NCBI GenBank assembly: GCA_964491915.1
Contig: CAZBHS010000012.1
Coordinates: forward strand, 1 to 64,000
DNA length: 64,000 bases
Reading direction: 5' to 3'
From: JAHELQ01 sp964491915
GTDB lineage: Bacteria; Acidobacteriota; Aminicenantia; UBA2199
This document shows, piece after piece, positions 8,588 to 17,524 of the stretch; position 1 is the first letter of the stretch, and the number at the start of each line of letters is the position of its first letter. The notes under the pieces were generated by a model. It did not search any database. It saw only the letters and a program-made list of their open reading frames with translations, and was not told the origin of the DNA. A program made the position numbers and the translations under genes.

Positions 8588-9874
8588 ATGAATTATTTAA
8601 AATTGCAAGATGGAGATTATTTATATAGTGTTGATAAGAATGCCATTATCAACGCAGAATCCAGACCATTGTCGGAAAAATATCCGGATGTCGGCAAGGT
8701 TGAGATTATCCGGTCGGAATTGTCGGAGGATGATTTAAAGAGGAGGGTGGTCAATGTGGAGCAGATTTCGTTCGAAACCACCCAAAACTGCGATCTCAAT
8801 TGCCGCTACTGTGTTTATGGCGGAGCCTACAAATACCAACGGCCCCCGGCGGACAATATCATGTCCTGGGAGACCGCCCGTCAAACCCTTGACTTCTTCC
8901 ACCGGCTAACCGGTAAACGGGAAAACAAGCGGATCGCTCTGTCGTTTTACGGAGGCGAACCATTTCTGAATTACGACCTCATCCGTAAAACGGTTAATTA
9001 CGCTCGAGAGCTCTTTCAAGGGTGGGATTTGCTTTTCTTTGTCACCAGTAACTTGACTGTGATGAATGATGAGATTATCGATTTTATCATAAAGAACAAA
9101 TTCAAATTGAGTGTTAGCCTGGACGGCCCGAAAGACGTTCACGACAAAAATAGGGTTTTTCTCGACGGCTCCGGTTCCTTTGATTTGATCGAAAAAAACC
9201 TGGAAAAAATCCGGCAAAAGAGCGAAGAGTTCTATCGCAACATCAGTTTTTTCGCTGTGTTTTCCAATGACACTGATATCAGGGCGATTCACCGGTTTTT
9301 CACCGGAGAGCCTATGGTCCGGGATAATTCCTGCCGCTTCAATCCGGTGAGCGTCTATGATACCGATTATTATGAGCAATATCATTACGACCACAAAAAG
9401 CTCGTCCGGGAATTCACGGAGTTGATCCAGGAAATTGAACAAAAAATGCTGCGACAAGAAGAGATTCTCCCAATGGAGAAGTCTTTGTTCGCCCGCTATA
9501 ACCTTTTGGACGAGCTGCTGAAGGTCCAGGCGATTACGACGCTGGCGGGCGCTTGCTTGTTCGACCGCAAAGTGTATGTGGACTTTAGCGGGCGATTCCA
9601 TGTATGTGAAAAGATCAACAATCAATTTCCGTTCGGTGATGTATGGAAAGGATTTGATTACGCTAAAATGGCGGATATGGCGAACCAATTTGCCCGTATT
9701 ATCGAAGAGCGCTGCCTCGAATGTCCATATAACTTATTGTGCGGCCGGTGTTTTGTGAATTTTGGCAAGGACGGAGTATTCGAGTTTGACGAAGCGCTCT
9801 GCGAAAATAGAAAAAAGGGGATCCAAAAGAATCTGGAGTCCTATCTTAAATTCAAGGCTGAGGGGATAGTGTAA
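8588..9874 (+). CDS. Radical SAM/SPASM peptide maturase
   Basis: 428 residues. The radical SAM cluster motif is CDLNCRYC with C68, C72 and C75 (CX3CX2C), followed by YGGEPFLN (GGEP at 122-125). The C-terminal SPASM domain has C323, G335-X4-C340, then C376, C379, C385, C388 (CX2CX5CX2C) and C405: the seven cysteines expected for two auxiliary 4Fe-4S clusters. About 60 residues precede the radical SAM core and may bind the leader peptide. The likely substrate is the Cys-patterned peptide at 8288. The gene is coupled to the SPASM-only gene one base after its stop. The family assignment is firm; the reaction (probably Cys thioether crosslinks) is inferred. Confidence 0.9.
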   Translation: MNYLKLQDGDYLYSVDKNAIINAESRPLSEKYPDVGKVEIIRSELSEDDLKRRVVNVEQISFETTQNCDLNCRYCVYGGAYKYQRPPADNIMSWETARQTLDFFHRLTGKRENKRIALSFYGGEPFLNYDLIRKTVNYARELFQGWDLLFFVTSNLTVMNDEIIDFIIKNKFKLSVSLDGPKDVHDKNRVFLDGSGSFDLIEKNLEKIRQKSEEFYRNISFFAVFSNDTDIRAIHRFFTGEPMVRDNSCRFNPVSVYDTDYYEQYHYDHKKLVREFTELIQEIEQKMLRQEEILPMEKSLFARYNLLDELLKVQAITTLAGACLFDRKVYVDFSGRFHVCEKINNQFPFGDVWKGFDYAKMADMANQFARIIEERCLECPYNLLCGRCFVNFGKDGVFEFDEALCENRKKGIQKNLESYLKFKAEGIV

Positions 9875-9875
9875 G

Positions 9876-10637
9876 ATGATTGTCAAACAGTTTCATCAAT
9901 TTGTGTTTGTGACCAGGGGCCCGAAAAATTCGTGCATTGCCGATCTTTTGAAGGGGACGATGTATCAAGTGGAGAACCATTTCATCGACTCGTTTGAGAA
10001 TAGGGAATACGATATGATCGCCGAATTTGTCGCGTCTCTGGAAGAGGAAGAATTGATCCTTGATATCGAGGAGTCCCGTTGGATTCCCCACCAAAATTTC
10101 CACGCCACGGTAAATGAGGATGATTATCCCTACCAGATTGACTTTGAAGATGGAGTGGATATTGAATCATTGCGGCAAAAATTGTCGGGGCTCGATGTCG
10201 TCGCCATCAATTATTACGGGGATGGCGATCCGCCAAAGATTCTCGAACATATACAGACCGCTAAGGTTGAAAAAAACATTGATCAATGCCGTGAACGCAC
10301 CACCATCAACGGGCAATTCAGTAAAACCACCCGCCATTTTATCCGCTACAATCACCATTACAATAGTTGTTGGGGTAAGCGTCTGGCCATCACCGGAGAC
10401 AATCTGATCCATCCCTGCATCTACAGCGATATTGTGCTGGGGGATTTTGTAAACGAAAACCTATACGATATCATAAAAAAAGCGGACGCCTATTGGAAAA
10501 TCACCAAAGATAAAATCGACAAATGTAAAGTCTGCGAATTCCGCTACTCCTGTCCCGATTGCCGCGTTCTGGCCATTCAGGCGGGAGGAGAGCTTACGGC
10601 TGCCAATCCCAATTGCTCTTACGATCCCAATGGTTAG
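9876..10637 (+). CDS. SPASM-domain protein without a radical SAM cluster
   Basis: 253 residues starting 1 nt after the maturase stop. The C-terminal half repeats the maturase's SPASM cysteines: C165, C181, then C217, C220, C226, C229 (CKVCEFRYSCPDC, CX2CX5CX2C) and C247, with near-identical spacing. The N-terminal half lacks any CX3CX2C motif, so it cannot hold the SAM-cleaving cluster. It resembles the SPASM-only partners known in some RiPP systems (GeoRSP and grasp-with-spasm types). It may bind the substrate, relay electrons or act as a subunit of the maturase. Its exact role cannot be read from sequence. Confidence 0.8.
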   Translation: MIVKQFHQFVFVTRGPKNSCIADLLKGTMYQVENHFIDSFENREYDMIAEFVASLEEEELILDIEESRWIPHQNFHATVNEDDYPYQIDFEDGVDIESLRQKLSGLDVVAINYYGDGDPPKILEHIQTAKVEKNIDQCRERTTINGQFSKTTRHFIRYNHHYNSCWGKRLAITGDNLIHPCIYSDIVLGDFVNENLYDIIKKADAYWKITKDKIDKCKVCEFRYSCPDCRVLAIQAGGELTAANPNCSYDPNG

Positions 10638-10729
10638 CCGTTGGTCTGGAAACTCTGGAGTTTGCAAATAGGATTGCCTGGTAGTATAATCCCATTTCGA
10701 AATAATAATGATGGAATGGAGATTGGACA

Positions 10730-11428
10730 TTGAATCGAGGGATCAGAAATTTTTTCAAGACATTGCCGGCAACCTATGAGTTGATCAATACCATCCTCAC
10801 CTTCGGCCTCGACGCCATCTGGCGAAGAAGAGCCGTTAGGTGGGCGGCGGAAGGGAAAAACGGCCGGAGGGTCTGGTTGGATATTTGCACCGGCACCGGA
10901 CAAATGGCCCGGTTGTCTCGCAAGATGTCATCGGCAAACACCATGATTGTGGGCGCCGATTTTTCCCATCCTATGCTGGTGGAGGCCAAAAGGAAATCCA
11001 ATGGAATCCTCATCTCCTTTTCCGGCGCCGACGCCTTGCATCTACCCTTTGGCGACCAAAGCTTCGACCGCGTGACCATCGGCTTCGCCACCCGCAACCT
11101 CAATTCCATCGACGGCCAATTGCCGCAGGCTTTTCGGGAGTTTTACCGGGTCCTAAAACCCGGCGGTTGTTTTGTCAATGTGGAAACCAGCCAGCCTACA
11201 TCGACGTTGATTAGAAAAATGTTCCATCTTTATGTGGGCCTGACGGTCAAACCGGTGGGAAAAATCATCTCCGGGTCGAGCTCTAGCTACGCTTATCTGG
11301 CCAATTCCATCCGCCGCTTCCATGACGCGGACCACTTGAAAGAGATTTTGCTCGATGCCGGGTTCGCTCGCGTTGAAACCAAACGGCTCCTATTCGGAGC
11401 CGTCGCTATTCACAAAGCGGTGAAATAA
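10730..11428 (+). CDS. UbiE/MenG-type SAM-dependent methyltransferase
   Basis: 232 residues. The class I methyltransferase fold is shown by motif I LDICTGTGQMA, GADFSHPML and the LPFGDQSFDRVTIGFATRN stretch, which resembles demethylmenaquinone/ubiquinone C-methyltransferases. The start is a TTG at 10730: an in-frame TGA at 10709 excludes a longer protein, and GGAG lies 8 nt upstream. It follows the SPASM-only gene by 92 nt on the same strand. It may be the quinone methyltransferase of the cell, or a tailoring enzyme for the peptide next door; the UbiE-like motif makes the first more likely. Confidence 0.82.
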   Translation: MNRGIRNFFKTLPATYELINTILTFGLDAIWRRRAVRWAAEGKNGRRVWLDICTGTGQMARLSRKMSSANTMIVGADFSHPMLVEAKRKSNGILISFSGADALHLPFGDQSFDRVTIGFATRNLNSIDGQLPQAFREFYRVLKPGGCFVNVETSQPTSTLIRKMFHLYVGLTVKPVGKIISGSSSSYAYLANSIRRFHDADHLKEILLDAGFARVETKRLLFGAVAIHKAVK

Positions 11429-11433
11429 AGAGG

Positions 11434-13230
11434 CTATTCCGCTTCTATGATGTCCAACCAGGAAAACCACAGCGGGTGGTTGGTTTTATACCATTTCAAG
11501 ATGGTCATGAGTTTGGTCTGGTTGTCCGGGGAGATCACCTCCGGCGGAATATCGTCGAAGCGGATGCGGATCCGTTCATTGCCGATGAACTCCAACGCCT
11601 CGGAGCACAGAGTCTGCAATTCGTTGCGAATGCGGCCGGAATCGGAAATCTTCACCGGGCGGTTTTCATAGTCTTCACCACTCATAAACCGGTTCAGAAG
11701 GGGATTGAACACCAGGTGGCTCTGCTGGAAGCTCTCCATCAAGCGCAATCTGAAGCAGATGTGCTTGTCGCCTTTGAGAGAAGCCAAACGGACCGTCACT
11801 TTGTAGGTGTCGTCGCTGATTTTTTCGACTCCCGGAGCGCCGGAGTAGGGATCCGGTTTCATGTAGCCGGATATCGCCAACACGTCCCATGTTTTTTCCG
11901 GGAAAAAGTCATCCGCCTGAATGGTCATCTTATGGACCGGGATGCCGGCGACGCGGCCTTCCAAAATCATGGCTTTATATTTATCGATAGTATCTTCATC
12001 CACTTCTTCGTCCATCAGCCCGGATAGTTTGGCGGCAAAATCCTCCGCCTCGGGATCCAGGCCCATGACATACTGCTCTTTGTCGTAGGGGAGTTTGAAG
12101 TTGGACGTGAACACTGTGATGAACGCCTCCAGATTGAGCATTGGCGCCAGGCTGGCCGCTTGCATCGCTTCTGCCGACGCCGAGTAGCCGTCGCAAATAA
12201 ACAGGTGAAGGGCGTCGGTCTCGTCCGTCCAGGTGCCGATGCGGTAGGTGGGGGCGTAGGTGCCCGACTCGGTGAAGGCGGGGATACCGCTGGGAAGCTT
12301 CCAATCGTCGTCCACCAGATGAACGCCCAGAGTTTCCCATTCTTCCCACAATTTCCCGATGCGGTGAGTCCTGCTTTTGCCCCGCAATGTCCAAACATGG
12401 ATGTTTTTTCTCTGAATACCGGGATAAGTGTCCTCGATGGCCTGCACGACTTTGGCTCTGGGGGTGCGGAAGTTGATGAGGATGGATTGGTCGTTGGCAT
12501 TGTCCACCACCTCTTTGGGCAGGAAGAGATTGCCCATGTAGCCTTCGTATGGCCTCGTCACGCTCAGGGGTTTGTTGAACAAATGAAGGACTGTCATGGG
12601 GCCGGTTTCGCTGCCTTTGGCGAAGCGGGAGGTGTTTTCCAGAGTATCGATGGCGGCGCCCCACACTGTGATGCCCGATTCCTTGATCTCTTTGTAAAAC
12701 TCTTCCCACTCATAACCCTCTTCGTTTATCAAACGGATGACCCGGTCGTCCAACCAGCGGGCCACTTCCGGCCGGGCGTAGACCCTTCCGAATCCCAGAT
12801 TGGGATTGGAACCCATTTCAGGAGTTTCACCGGCTTTGGGCATCAAGCCCTCGCCCAGGCATACCATAATGGCGTGATTTTCCGGCAATTGCCGTGACAA
12901 ATACCATAAACTCTCACTCATGGCGTATGCCGAGATAGCGTCGGCGTCTTTCTTGACCTGGTTCAGGCCCGGTTTGTCCCGGCCCGCCCCTTCGCCGAAG
13001 CGGCCGAATAATTGCGTTCCCAAAGAAGTGACCGCCGCGGTCATGGCGAACAACCGTTCCATGCGGCCGTCCAAAAAAGACATCTCCGACGTGAATTCTT
13101 TATGAGCCACGCCCCGGAGCCATTCCACCTCCACATCTTCCAACCAGATATGAAAACGTCCCAAAATCGGGCGCGTGTCAAACGCCCACTGGGCGATTAA
13201 GTCATTTTTCTCTTGTCTGTCATTTGGCAT
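11434..13230 (-). CDS. Unknown 598-residue soluble protein
   Basis: No family is recognised. The protein has no signal peptide or membrane helix and is acidic and Trp-rich, with an ordered, globular composition. Noticeable stretches are DGYSASAEAMQAASLAPML in the middle, RTPRAKVVQAIEDTYPGIQ, and the C-terminal HPLWFSWLDIIEAE. An AGGGG Shine-Dalgarno 5 nt before the ATG fixes the start. It converges on the methyltransferase with a 5-nt gap and has no operon partner. The size and tidy start make it a real gene; its function is open. Confidence 0.8.
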   Translation of the reverse strand: MPNDRQEKNDLIAQWAFDTRPILGRFHIWLEDVEVEWLRGVAHKEFTSEMSFLDGRMERLFAMTAAVTSLGTQLFGRFGEGAGRDKPGLNQVKKDADAISAYAMSESLWYLSRQLPENHAIMVCLGEGLMPKAGETPEMGSNPNLGFGRVYARPEVARWLDDRVIRLINEEGYEWEEFYKEIKESGITVWGAAIDTLENTSRFAKGSETGPMTVLHLFNKPLSVTRPYEGYMGNLFLPKEVVDNANDQSILINFRTPRAKVVQAIEDTYPGIQRKNIHVWTLRGKSRTHRIGKLWEEWETLGVHLVDDDWKLPSGIPAFTESGTYAPTYRIGTWTDETDALHLFICDGYSASAEAMQAASLAPMLNLEAFITVFTSNFKLPYDKEQYVMGLDPEAEDFAAKLSGLMDEEVDEDTIDKYKAMILEGRVAGIPVHKMTIQADDFFPEKTWDVLAISGYMKPDPYSGAPGVEKISDDTYKVTVRLASLKGDKHICFRLRLMESFQQSHLVFNPLLNRFMSGEDYENRPVKISDSGRIRNELQTLCSEALEFIGNERIRIRFDDIPPEVISPDNQTKLMTILKWYKTNHPLWFSWLDIIEAE

Positions 13231-13384
13231 TTTTTCCCCTTATGTGGCGATTGTGCCGATAGCATTCATTAAAAAGTTCAACTTTTAAAGTCAAAGAATA
13301 TTGTATGGAACACCGACTCAACTGTCAAGCACAAATCACAAATTTTTACCTTCTTTGCGAAATGCAACCACTGTCTGTTGTTAC

Positions 13385-13413
13385 TTTAATTTTCTTGTTA
13401 ATCATGATAAAAT
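13385..13413 (+). promoter_or_regulatory. Weak candidate promoter of the mntA-hepT pair
   Basis: TTTAAT (13385-13390) and TAAAAT (13408-13413) are 17 bp apart, with 8 nt to the mntA ATG at 13422. No clear Shine-Dalgarno precedes that ATG, so the transcript would be almost leaderless. The -35 match is poor. Confidence 0.3.
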
Positions 13414-13421
13414 AGAGCTAA

Positions 13422-13847
13422 ATGAAGAGAAAACTCTTTAGAATGGATGATGAGGAAAAGCTACGCGTAAGGGAAGAGATTAAGCGTTTTTTACTTACAA
13501 AGGAAGAGATTACGTTCGCTTATCTGCACGGCTCCTTCTTTGAGGGAATTCCCTTTCACGACATCGACATCGGCGTATTCGTTTACGACATGCCAAAAGA
13601 AATGGCAGCAAAGTATAGCTTCGATCTGTCGGGTATTCTAGAGAATCAACTCAAAATCCCCATCGATATCCGGGTCATCAACTTTGCCCCGATTCCGTTT
13701 CTCTTCTACGTAGTCCGTAGCGACCTGATCGTTAATCGCGATGACGATATGCAGTCGGCGTTCGCAAAACGTGTCATCATGCGCTACCTGGATATGAAAC
13801 CTCTACGCGATAGGGCCTTCAAGGAGATGTTTTCCGAATGGGAATAA
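13422..13847 (+). CDS. mntA: MntA-type minimal nucleotidyltransferase antitoxin
   Basis: 141 residues with the polymerase-beta-like nucleotidyltransferase signature: HGSFFEGIPFHDIDIGVF, giving G37-S38 and metal-binding D47 and D49. It overlaps the HEPN gene by 10 bp. In characterised MntA/HepT (type VII) systems this enzyme adds AMP groups to the HEPN toxin tyrosine and so neutralises it. The family and gene order match those systems; activity here is inferred. The first 30 residues are helical and basic. Confidence 0.85.
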   Translation: MKRKLFRMDDEEKLRVREEIKRFLLTKEEITFAYLHGSFFEGIPFHDIDIGVFVYDMPKEMAAKYSFDLSGILENQLKIPIDIRVINFAPIPFLFYVVRSDLIVNRDDDMQSAFAKRVIMRYLDMKPLRDRAFKEMFSEWE

Positions 13848-14254
13848 AACTTGAACTAATTACAACTCGTTGCGAAGAAATTAAAGGTTCACTCATAAAA
13901 CTGAATCGGTTGGGTAAGTTATCGAGAGAAGAATTTCTAGATAATGAAGACGCTCAAGATATCGCATCTTATCGATTGCTAGTCGCAATCGAAGGTTGCC
14001 TGGATTTGTGTTATCATATATCATCCAAAAAATTGGATAAACTCCCGGAAGAGTATGCCGCTTGCTTTGGAAATTTGGAAGAAGCGGGCATTCTTCCTTC
14101 CGAACTCACTGAGAAATTGAAAAATATGGCCCGTTTTCGCAATCTCCTGGTGCATCGCTATTGGGAAGTCGATTATGCCCTGATGTATGAGTTCATTCAG
14201 AACGACCTGGGCATTATCAAACAGTTCATCTCCATCATCCAAACTCTTGCCTGA
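13838..14254 (+). CDS. hepT: HepT-like HEPN ribonuclease toxin
   Basis: 138 residues, all helical. The HEPN catalytic motif is complete: RNLLVHRY, with R101-X4-H106 and the tyrosine Y108 that MntA adenylylates in characterised systems. The following EVDYALMYEF is also typical of HepT proteins. It starts inside the last codons of mntA, so translation is coupled. It would cleave RNA when not modified by MntA. The sequence looks intact, with no sign of toxin inactivation. Confidence 0.88.
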   Translation: MGIKLELITTRCEEIKGSLIKLNRLGKLSREEFLDNEDAQDIASYRLLVAIEGCLDLCYHISSKKLDKLPEEYAACFGNLEEAGILPSELTEKLKNMARFRNLLVHRYWEVDYALMYEFIQNDLGIIKQFISIIQTLA

Positions 14255-14328
14255 TGGTCGCTTGAGTAGCGTCGGCAAACCCTCCTCGATCTTATTAGAT
14301 TGTAGTATTTCGAACCCATTACATTTGA

Positions 14329-15567
14329 TTAAAAATATATCCTGAAGGCGGTGTAGAGCATGGTGGGGTAGAGGCCGAACTCGGATCGGGGGGTTGGGGT
14401 TGGCGCTTTGCCGGAGGAGATGTAGGCGCCGGCGGCTAGATAGATGTTTTCGGCGATGTTGTATTCGGCGTTGGGGGCGAAGGTGAAGGAGCCGTCGTCG
14501 AGGTTGTAGATGAGGATGGCGGTGACTGGGATCAGGGGATGGAGTTGAAAGGTGGCGCCGAGGTTGATGTAGTTCTTGGCCATGAGATAGACGGAACCAT
14601 CTGTGTAGGCGGGGGTGAGGGTGTTGTCGATGTAGAAGGACGGGTCGCCGGCGCCGGCTCCATTGTGGTGAAATTCGAAGAAGGTGTAGATATTGCCGCC
14701 GAAGTTGTAATCGAGACCGGTTGAGGCGCGGATGTAATTGGGACGATGGAGGTCTGCGCCGGACGAAAATTGGTGGGGGAGGACGAGGGCCGTTTCCAGC
14801 CAGAAACCGGCGCCGCCGATAGAGCGGGCGATATCGCAGCCTACCATCAAATGCTGTTGGAATCCCATGATGATGAGTGAGATGTCTGTCTGCCGGATGT
14901 AAAACTTGCCTCTGGCAAAGAAGGCTCCTTTAGTCATGTCGAAATCCGGACCGGCCACGACGCCGAAGTCGAGCTCGTCCATCATACCGATGGGGATGCG
15001 AAGCCTCAAGGCGTCCACACCCCGCCGTTCTTCCACATCCAATTCGTTGAAGGTGAAGGGGGCGATCACATCTGTGGGATTGACCAATTTTGCCGAGCCC
15101 CAGGCAATGGCCTGGCGGCCGATGATAATGTCGCCGAGTTTTGTCTTCAGGGTGACGAACAAGCGGTCGAGGTTGTGGTTCACAGCGAAACTCGATACCG
15201 GCTCGTTTGTCCCCGGATAGAGGCGCGATGGGAAATCGTCGAACCGGTACCCTCCGCCGGAGATGCCCGCTGGGAAGATGTCTTGCTGGAATAGCGCCGG
15301 ATCTTGAATTGTGGGGGAGATGTCGTAGGCGGCGTGGACCGAGATGGTGTCGTTGGGAATGAACGCCAACTTCAAGCGCAAGCGGTTGGTGGCGGCGCCC
15401 ATTGGCGGCAGGTTATAGTCCCCGCCGCCGGTTTGCAGATCCGCCATCCCGAGGGCCGTTAAAAACGATTTATAATACCCGTGAAGGGAGGACGGGGTTT
15501 CGGCAAACACCTGCGTCGTCAACACCAGCAAACCAACTGCCAATAGGGTGGTTGCGCGCTTCATCAT
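14329..15567 (-). CDS. Outer-membrane beta-barrel protein of the Lol-like operon
   Basis: 412 residues: a signal peptide (cleavage probably after VFA at about 22) and then alternating strands throughout, ending in FRIYF with a C-terminal aromatic residue, the usual BAM recognition signal. The middle contains GRQAIAWGSAKLVNPTDV. It starts 7 nt after the ABC ATPase stop; two adjacent ATGs (15567 and 15564) are possible starts, with AGAGG best spaced for the second. As the last gene of a TetR-lolA-FtsX-FtsX-ATPase operon it may be the cargo or outer-membrane terminus of that transporter. No exact family is recognised. Confidence 0.75.
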   Translation of the reverse strand: MMKRATTLLAVGLLVLTTQVFAETPSSLHGYYKSFLTALGMADLQTGGGDYNLPPMGAATNRLRLKLAFIPNDTISVHAAYDISPTIQDPALFQQDIFPAGISGGGYRFDDFPSRLYPGTNEPVSSFAVNHNLDRLFVTLKTKLGDIIIGRQAIAWGSAKLVNPTDVIAPFTFNELDVEERRGVDALRLRIPIGMMDELDFGVVAGPDFDMTKGAFFARGKFYIRQTDISLIIMGFQQHLMVGCDIARSIGGAGFWLETALVLPHQFSSGADLHRPNYIRASTGLDYNFGGNIYTFFEFHHNGAGAGDPSFYIDNTLTPAYTDGSVYLMAKNYINLGATFQLHPLIPVTAILIYNLDDGSFTFAPNAEYNIAENIYLAAGAYISSGKAPTPTPRSEFGLYPTMLYTAFRIYF

Positions 15568-15573
15568 GTCCTC

Positions 15574-16275
15574 TTAGTCGCGGGTTTCGTCCGTTTCGAT
15601 CTGGCCGTCTTTGAGAGTGACGACTCGCTTGGCCCGCTCCATGATCATCTGATCGTGGGTGGAAAACACAAAGGTCATCCCGGTCTTCTGATTGAGTTCC
15701 TTCATCATGTCAAGCAGCGACGACCCGGTTTTGGAATCCAAATTGGCGGTGGGTTCGTCCGCCAGGATCATGGCGGGACCCGACACCATGGCCCGGGCAA
15801 TGGCCACTCTCTGCTGCTGGCCGCCGGACAGTTGCGTGGGACGGCGCTTTTCCATGCCCGCTCGACCCACTTCATCCAGGATATCCAACACTCTCTGGTG
15901 ACGCTCTTTTTTGGGCACGCCCTGCAAGAGCATGATGTATTCGATGTTCTCTTCCACAGTCAACACCGGTATCAGGTTATAGGCCTGAAAGATGAAGCCG
16001 ATATTGTCGCGGCGGAAGTCCGCCAATTGTTTGCCTTTCATTTCCCAGATGGGAGTTCCTTTGAGCCATACCTTCCCCTCTGTCGGAGTATCCAATCCTG
16101 AAATCACATTCAAAAAGGTTGTCTTTCCCGAACCGGAGGGTCCCACAATGGCGGTGAACTCGCCCGGTTCGATGATGAGGTCGATGCCCCGCACCGCCTC
16201 CACCTGCACGCCGTTGTCCCGGTAAAGCCGCGTGATGCCTTCGGCGACGATGATTGCTGTATTGTTATTGTTCAT
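15574..16275 (-). CDS. ABC transporter ATP-binding protein, LolD/MacB type
   Basis: 233 residues with Walker A GPSGSGKT (45-52), Q-loop FIFQAYNLIPVLTVEEN, signature LSGGQ (149-153) and Walker B ILADEP (170-175). The PVLTVEEN region is typical of the LolD/MacB/FtsE subgroup that energises FtsX-fold permeases. The two permease genes lie directly upstream. The complex would use ATP for mechanotransmission, probably lipoprotein or lipid export from the inner membrane, rather than classical solute transport. Confidence 0.93.
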   Translation of the reverse strand: MNNNNTAIIVAEGITRLYRDNGVQVEAVRGIDLIIEPGEFTAIVGPSGSGKTTFLNVISGLDTPTEGKVWLKGTPIWEMKGKQLADFRRDNIGFIFQAYNLIPVLTVEENIEYIMLLQGVPKKERHQRVLDILDEVGRAGMEKRRPTQLSGGQQQRVAIARAMVSGPAMILADEPTANLDSKTGSSLLDMMKELNQKTGMTFVFSTHDQMIMERAKRVVTLKDGQIETDETRD

Positions 16276-16287
16276 GTTGATTCCTCC

Positions 16288-17514
16288 TTAAAGACTCTTG
16301 CGTAACGATTCGCTGATGGACATGCGGGATGCCACCATCGCCGGGTACAAACCCACCAGGAAGGTGAAGATAAAAACCCCTGCCGGATAGATGATGAACT
16401 GCCAGATGTTCATCACCGGATAGAGCAGATCCTGGAACGTGGCGCCGGCAAACTCGATGCCCCGGTAATCGATGCCGGTTTTGGCCACGATCCCCGTCAG
16501 GATGAAGCCCATGATGACGCCGATAATCCCGGACAATATTCCCAGGGCGCCGGCTTCAAACAGCATCAGCTTGGCCACTCCAAAGGGACGGGTGCCCACA
16601 GCCCGCAGTACCGCGAACTCGAACATCCGCTCGTACAGCGACATAAACAGGGTGTTGATAATGCCGAACACCACCACCGCCATCAAAATCAAGGCCAGCA
16701 CGCCCCGGAACATCCCGGTCATCTCCAAAATGGCCTTGAATTGCGGTAAAATAGTAAGCCAACTGGCGGCTTCGTTCTCGTCGCTGGAATATTTCTTCCA
16801 GAAGGGGAGTTCCGCTTGCGACGCTATCTCGGTTTTGGTGAACGTGATGGCGATCTGATGGATGTTTGCGCCGATGCCCAGCAATTTTTGCGCTTTGGGG
16901 AGCCGGACAAAAGCCATGCCTGCGTCCATCTCCTTGATGTTGAAGTGGTAGATGCCGGACACCCGGAACATTTCTTGCGCCAAATCACCGCTCTCGGCCT
17001 GGGCCGAGGTGATGACGATGCGGTCGCCGAGGCTTACCTCGAGAATCTCCGCCAACTTGCTGCCGATGACGATCTCCCGCTTCGATTCTCCGCTGAAGAA
17101 GTCCCCCTCGCGAATGGCGTCGTCCACCTGGGAGAGCTCTCTCTCGGTTTCCGGCTCGATGCCCGCCAATAATACGGAGCTCACGTTGGCAGGCGACGTC
17201 ACCATGGCCAAACCAAGGGCGCGGGGGGTGAAGCTTTTGATGAGGGGCTCGGATTTCAAACTGTCGAGTACCTGTTTTGGGTTATGAATCGTCCGCTCCA
17301 CCTCTTGTGTGTCGCGAAAACCGGCGGCGTGAATTTGCGCCTCGCCTAAAAACGACCCGGTGGCGGATTTGATCATGGTCTCGTTCATACCGATGAGTAA
17401 TGCGTCGTAAAAAATAAGGCAGGCCAACATGATACCAATGGCTGTGCCGGCGATAATGGTGCGCCGTTTGTTTCTGAAGATGTTTCTCCATGCCAGTTTA
17501 ATGTAAAACCACAT
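16288..17514 (-). CDS. FtsX/LolC-like ABC permease (second of pair)
   Basis: 408 residues with the MacB/LolCE layout: TM1 at about 20-40 (GTAIGIMLACLIFYDALLIG), a periplasmic domain of about 220 residues, then three C-terminal helices around 270-400. The sequence RNIFRNKRRTII just before TM1 is the typical cytoplasmic start. It is homologous to the neighbour at 17525-18739 and would pair with it as a heterodimer, as LolC and LolE do. It is followed by the ATPase gene after 12 nt. Confidence 0.92.
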   Translation of the reverse strand: MWFYIKLAWRNIFRNKRRTIIAGTAIGIMLACLIFYDALLIGMNETMIKSATGSFLGEAQIHAAGFRDTQEVERTIHNPKQVLDSLKSEPLIKSFTPRALGLAMVTSPANVSSVLLAGIEPETERELSQVDDAIREGDFFSGESKREIVIGSKLAEILEVSLGDRIVITSAQAESGDLAQEMFRVSGIYHFNIKEMDAGMAFVRLPKAQKLLGIGANIHQIAITFTKTEIASQAELPFWKKYSSDENEAASWLTILPQFKAILEMTGMFRGVLALILMAVVVFGIINTLFMSLYERMFEFAVLRAVGTRPFGVAKLMLFEAGALGILSGIIGVIMGFILTGIVAKTGIDYRGIEFAGATFQDLLYPVMNIWQFIIYPAGVFIFTFLVGLYPAMVASRMSISESLRKSL

Positions 17515-17524
17515 CTGATCCTCC

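Noticed and set aside
8906..9688. 260-codon minus-strand open frame
   Set aside because: Lies wholly opposite the radical SAM maturase, whose motifs are unambiguous.
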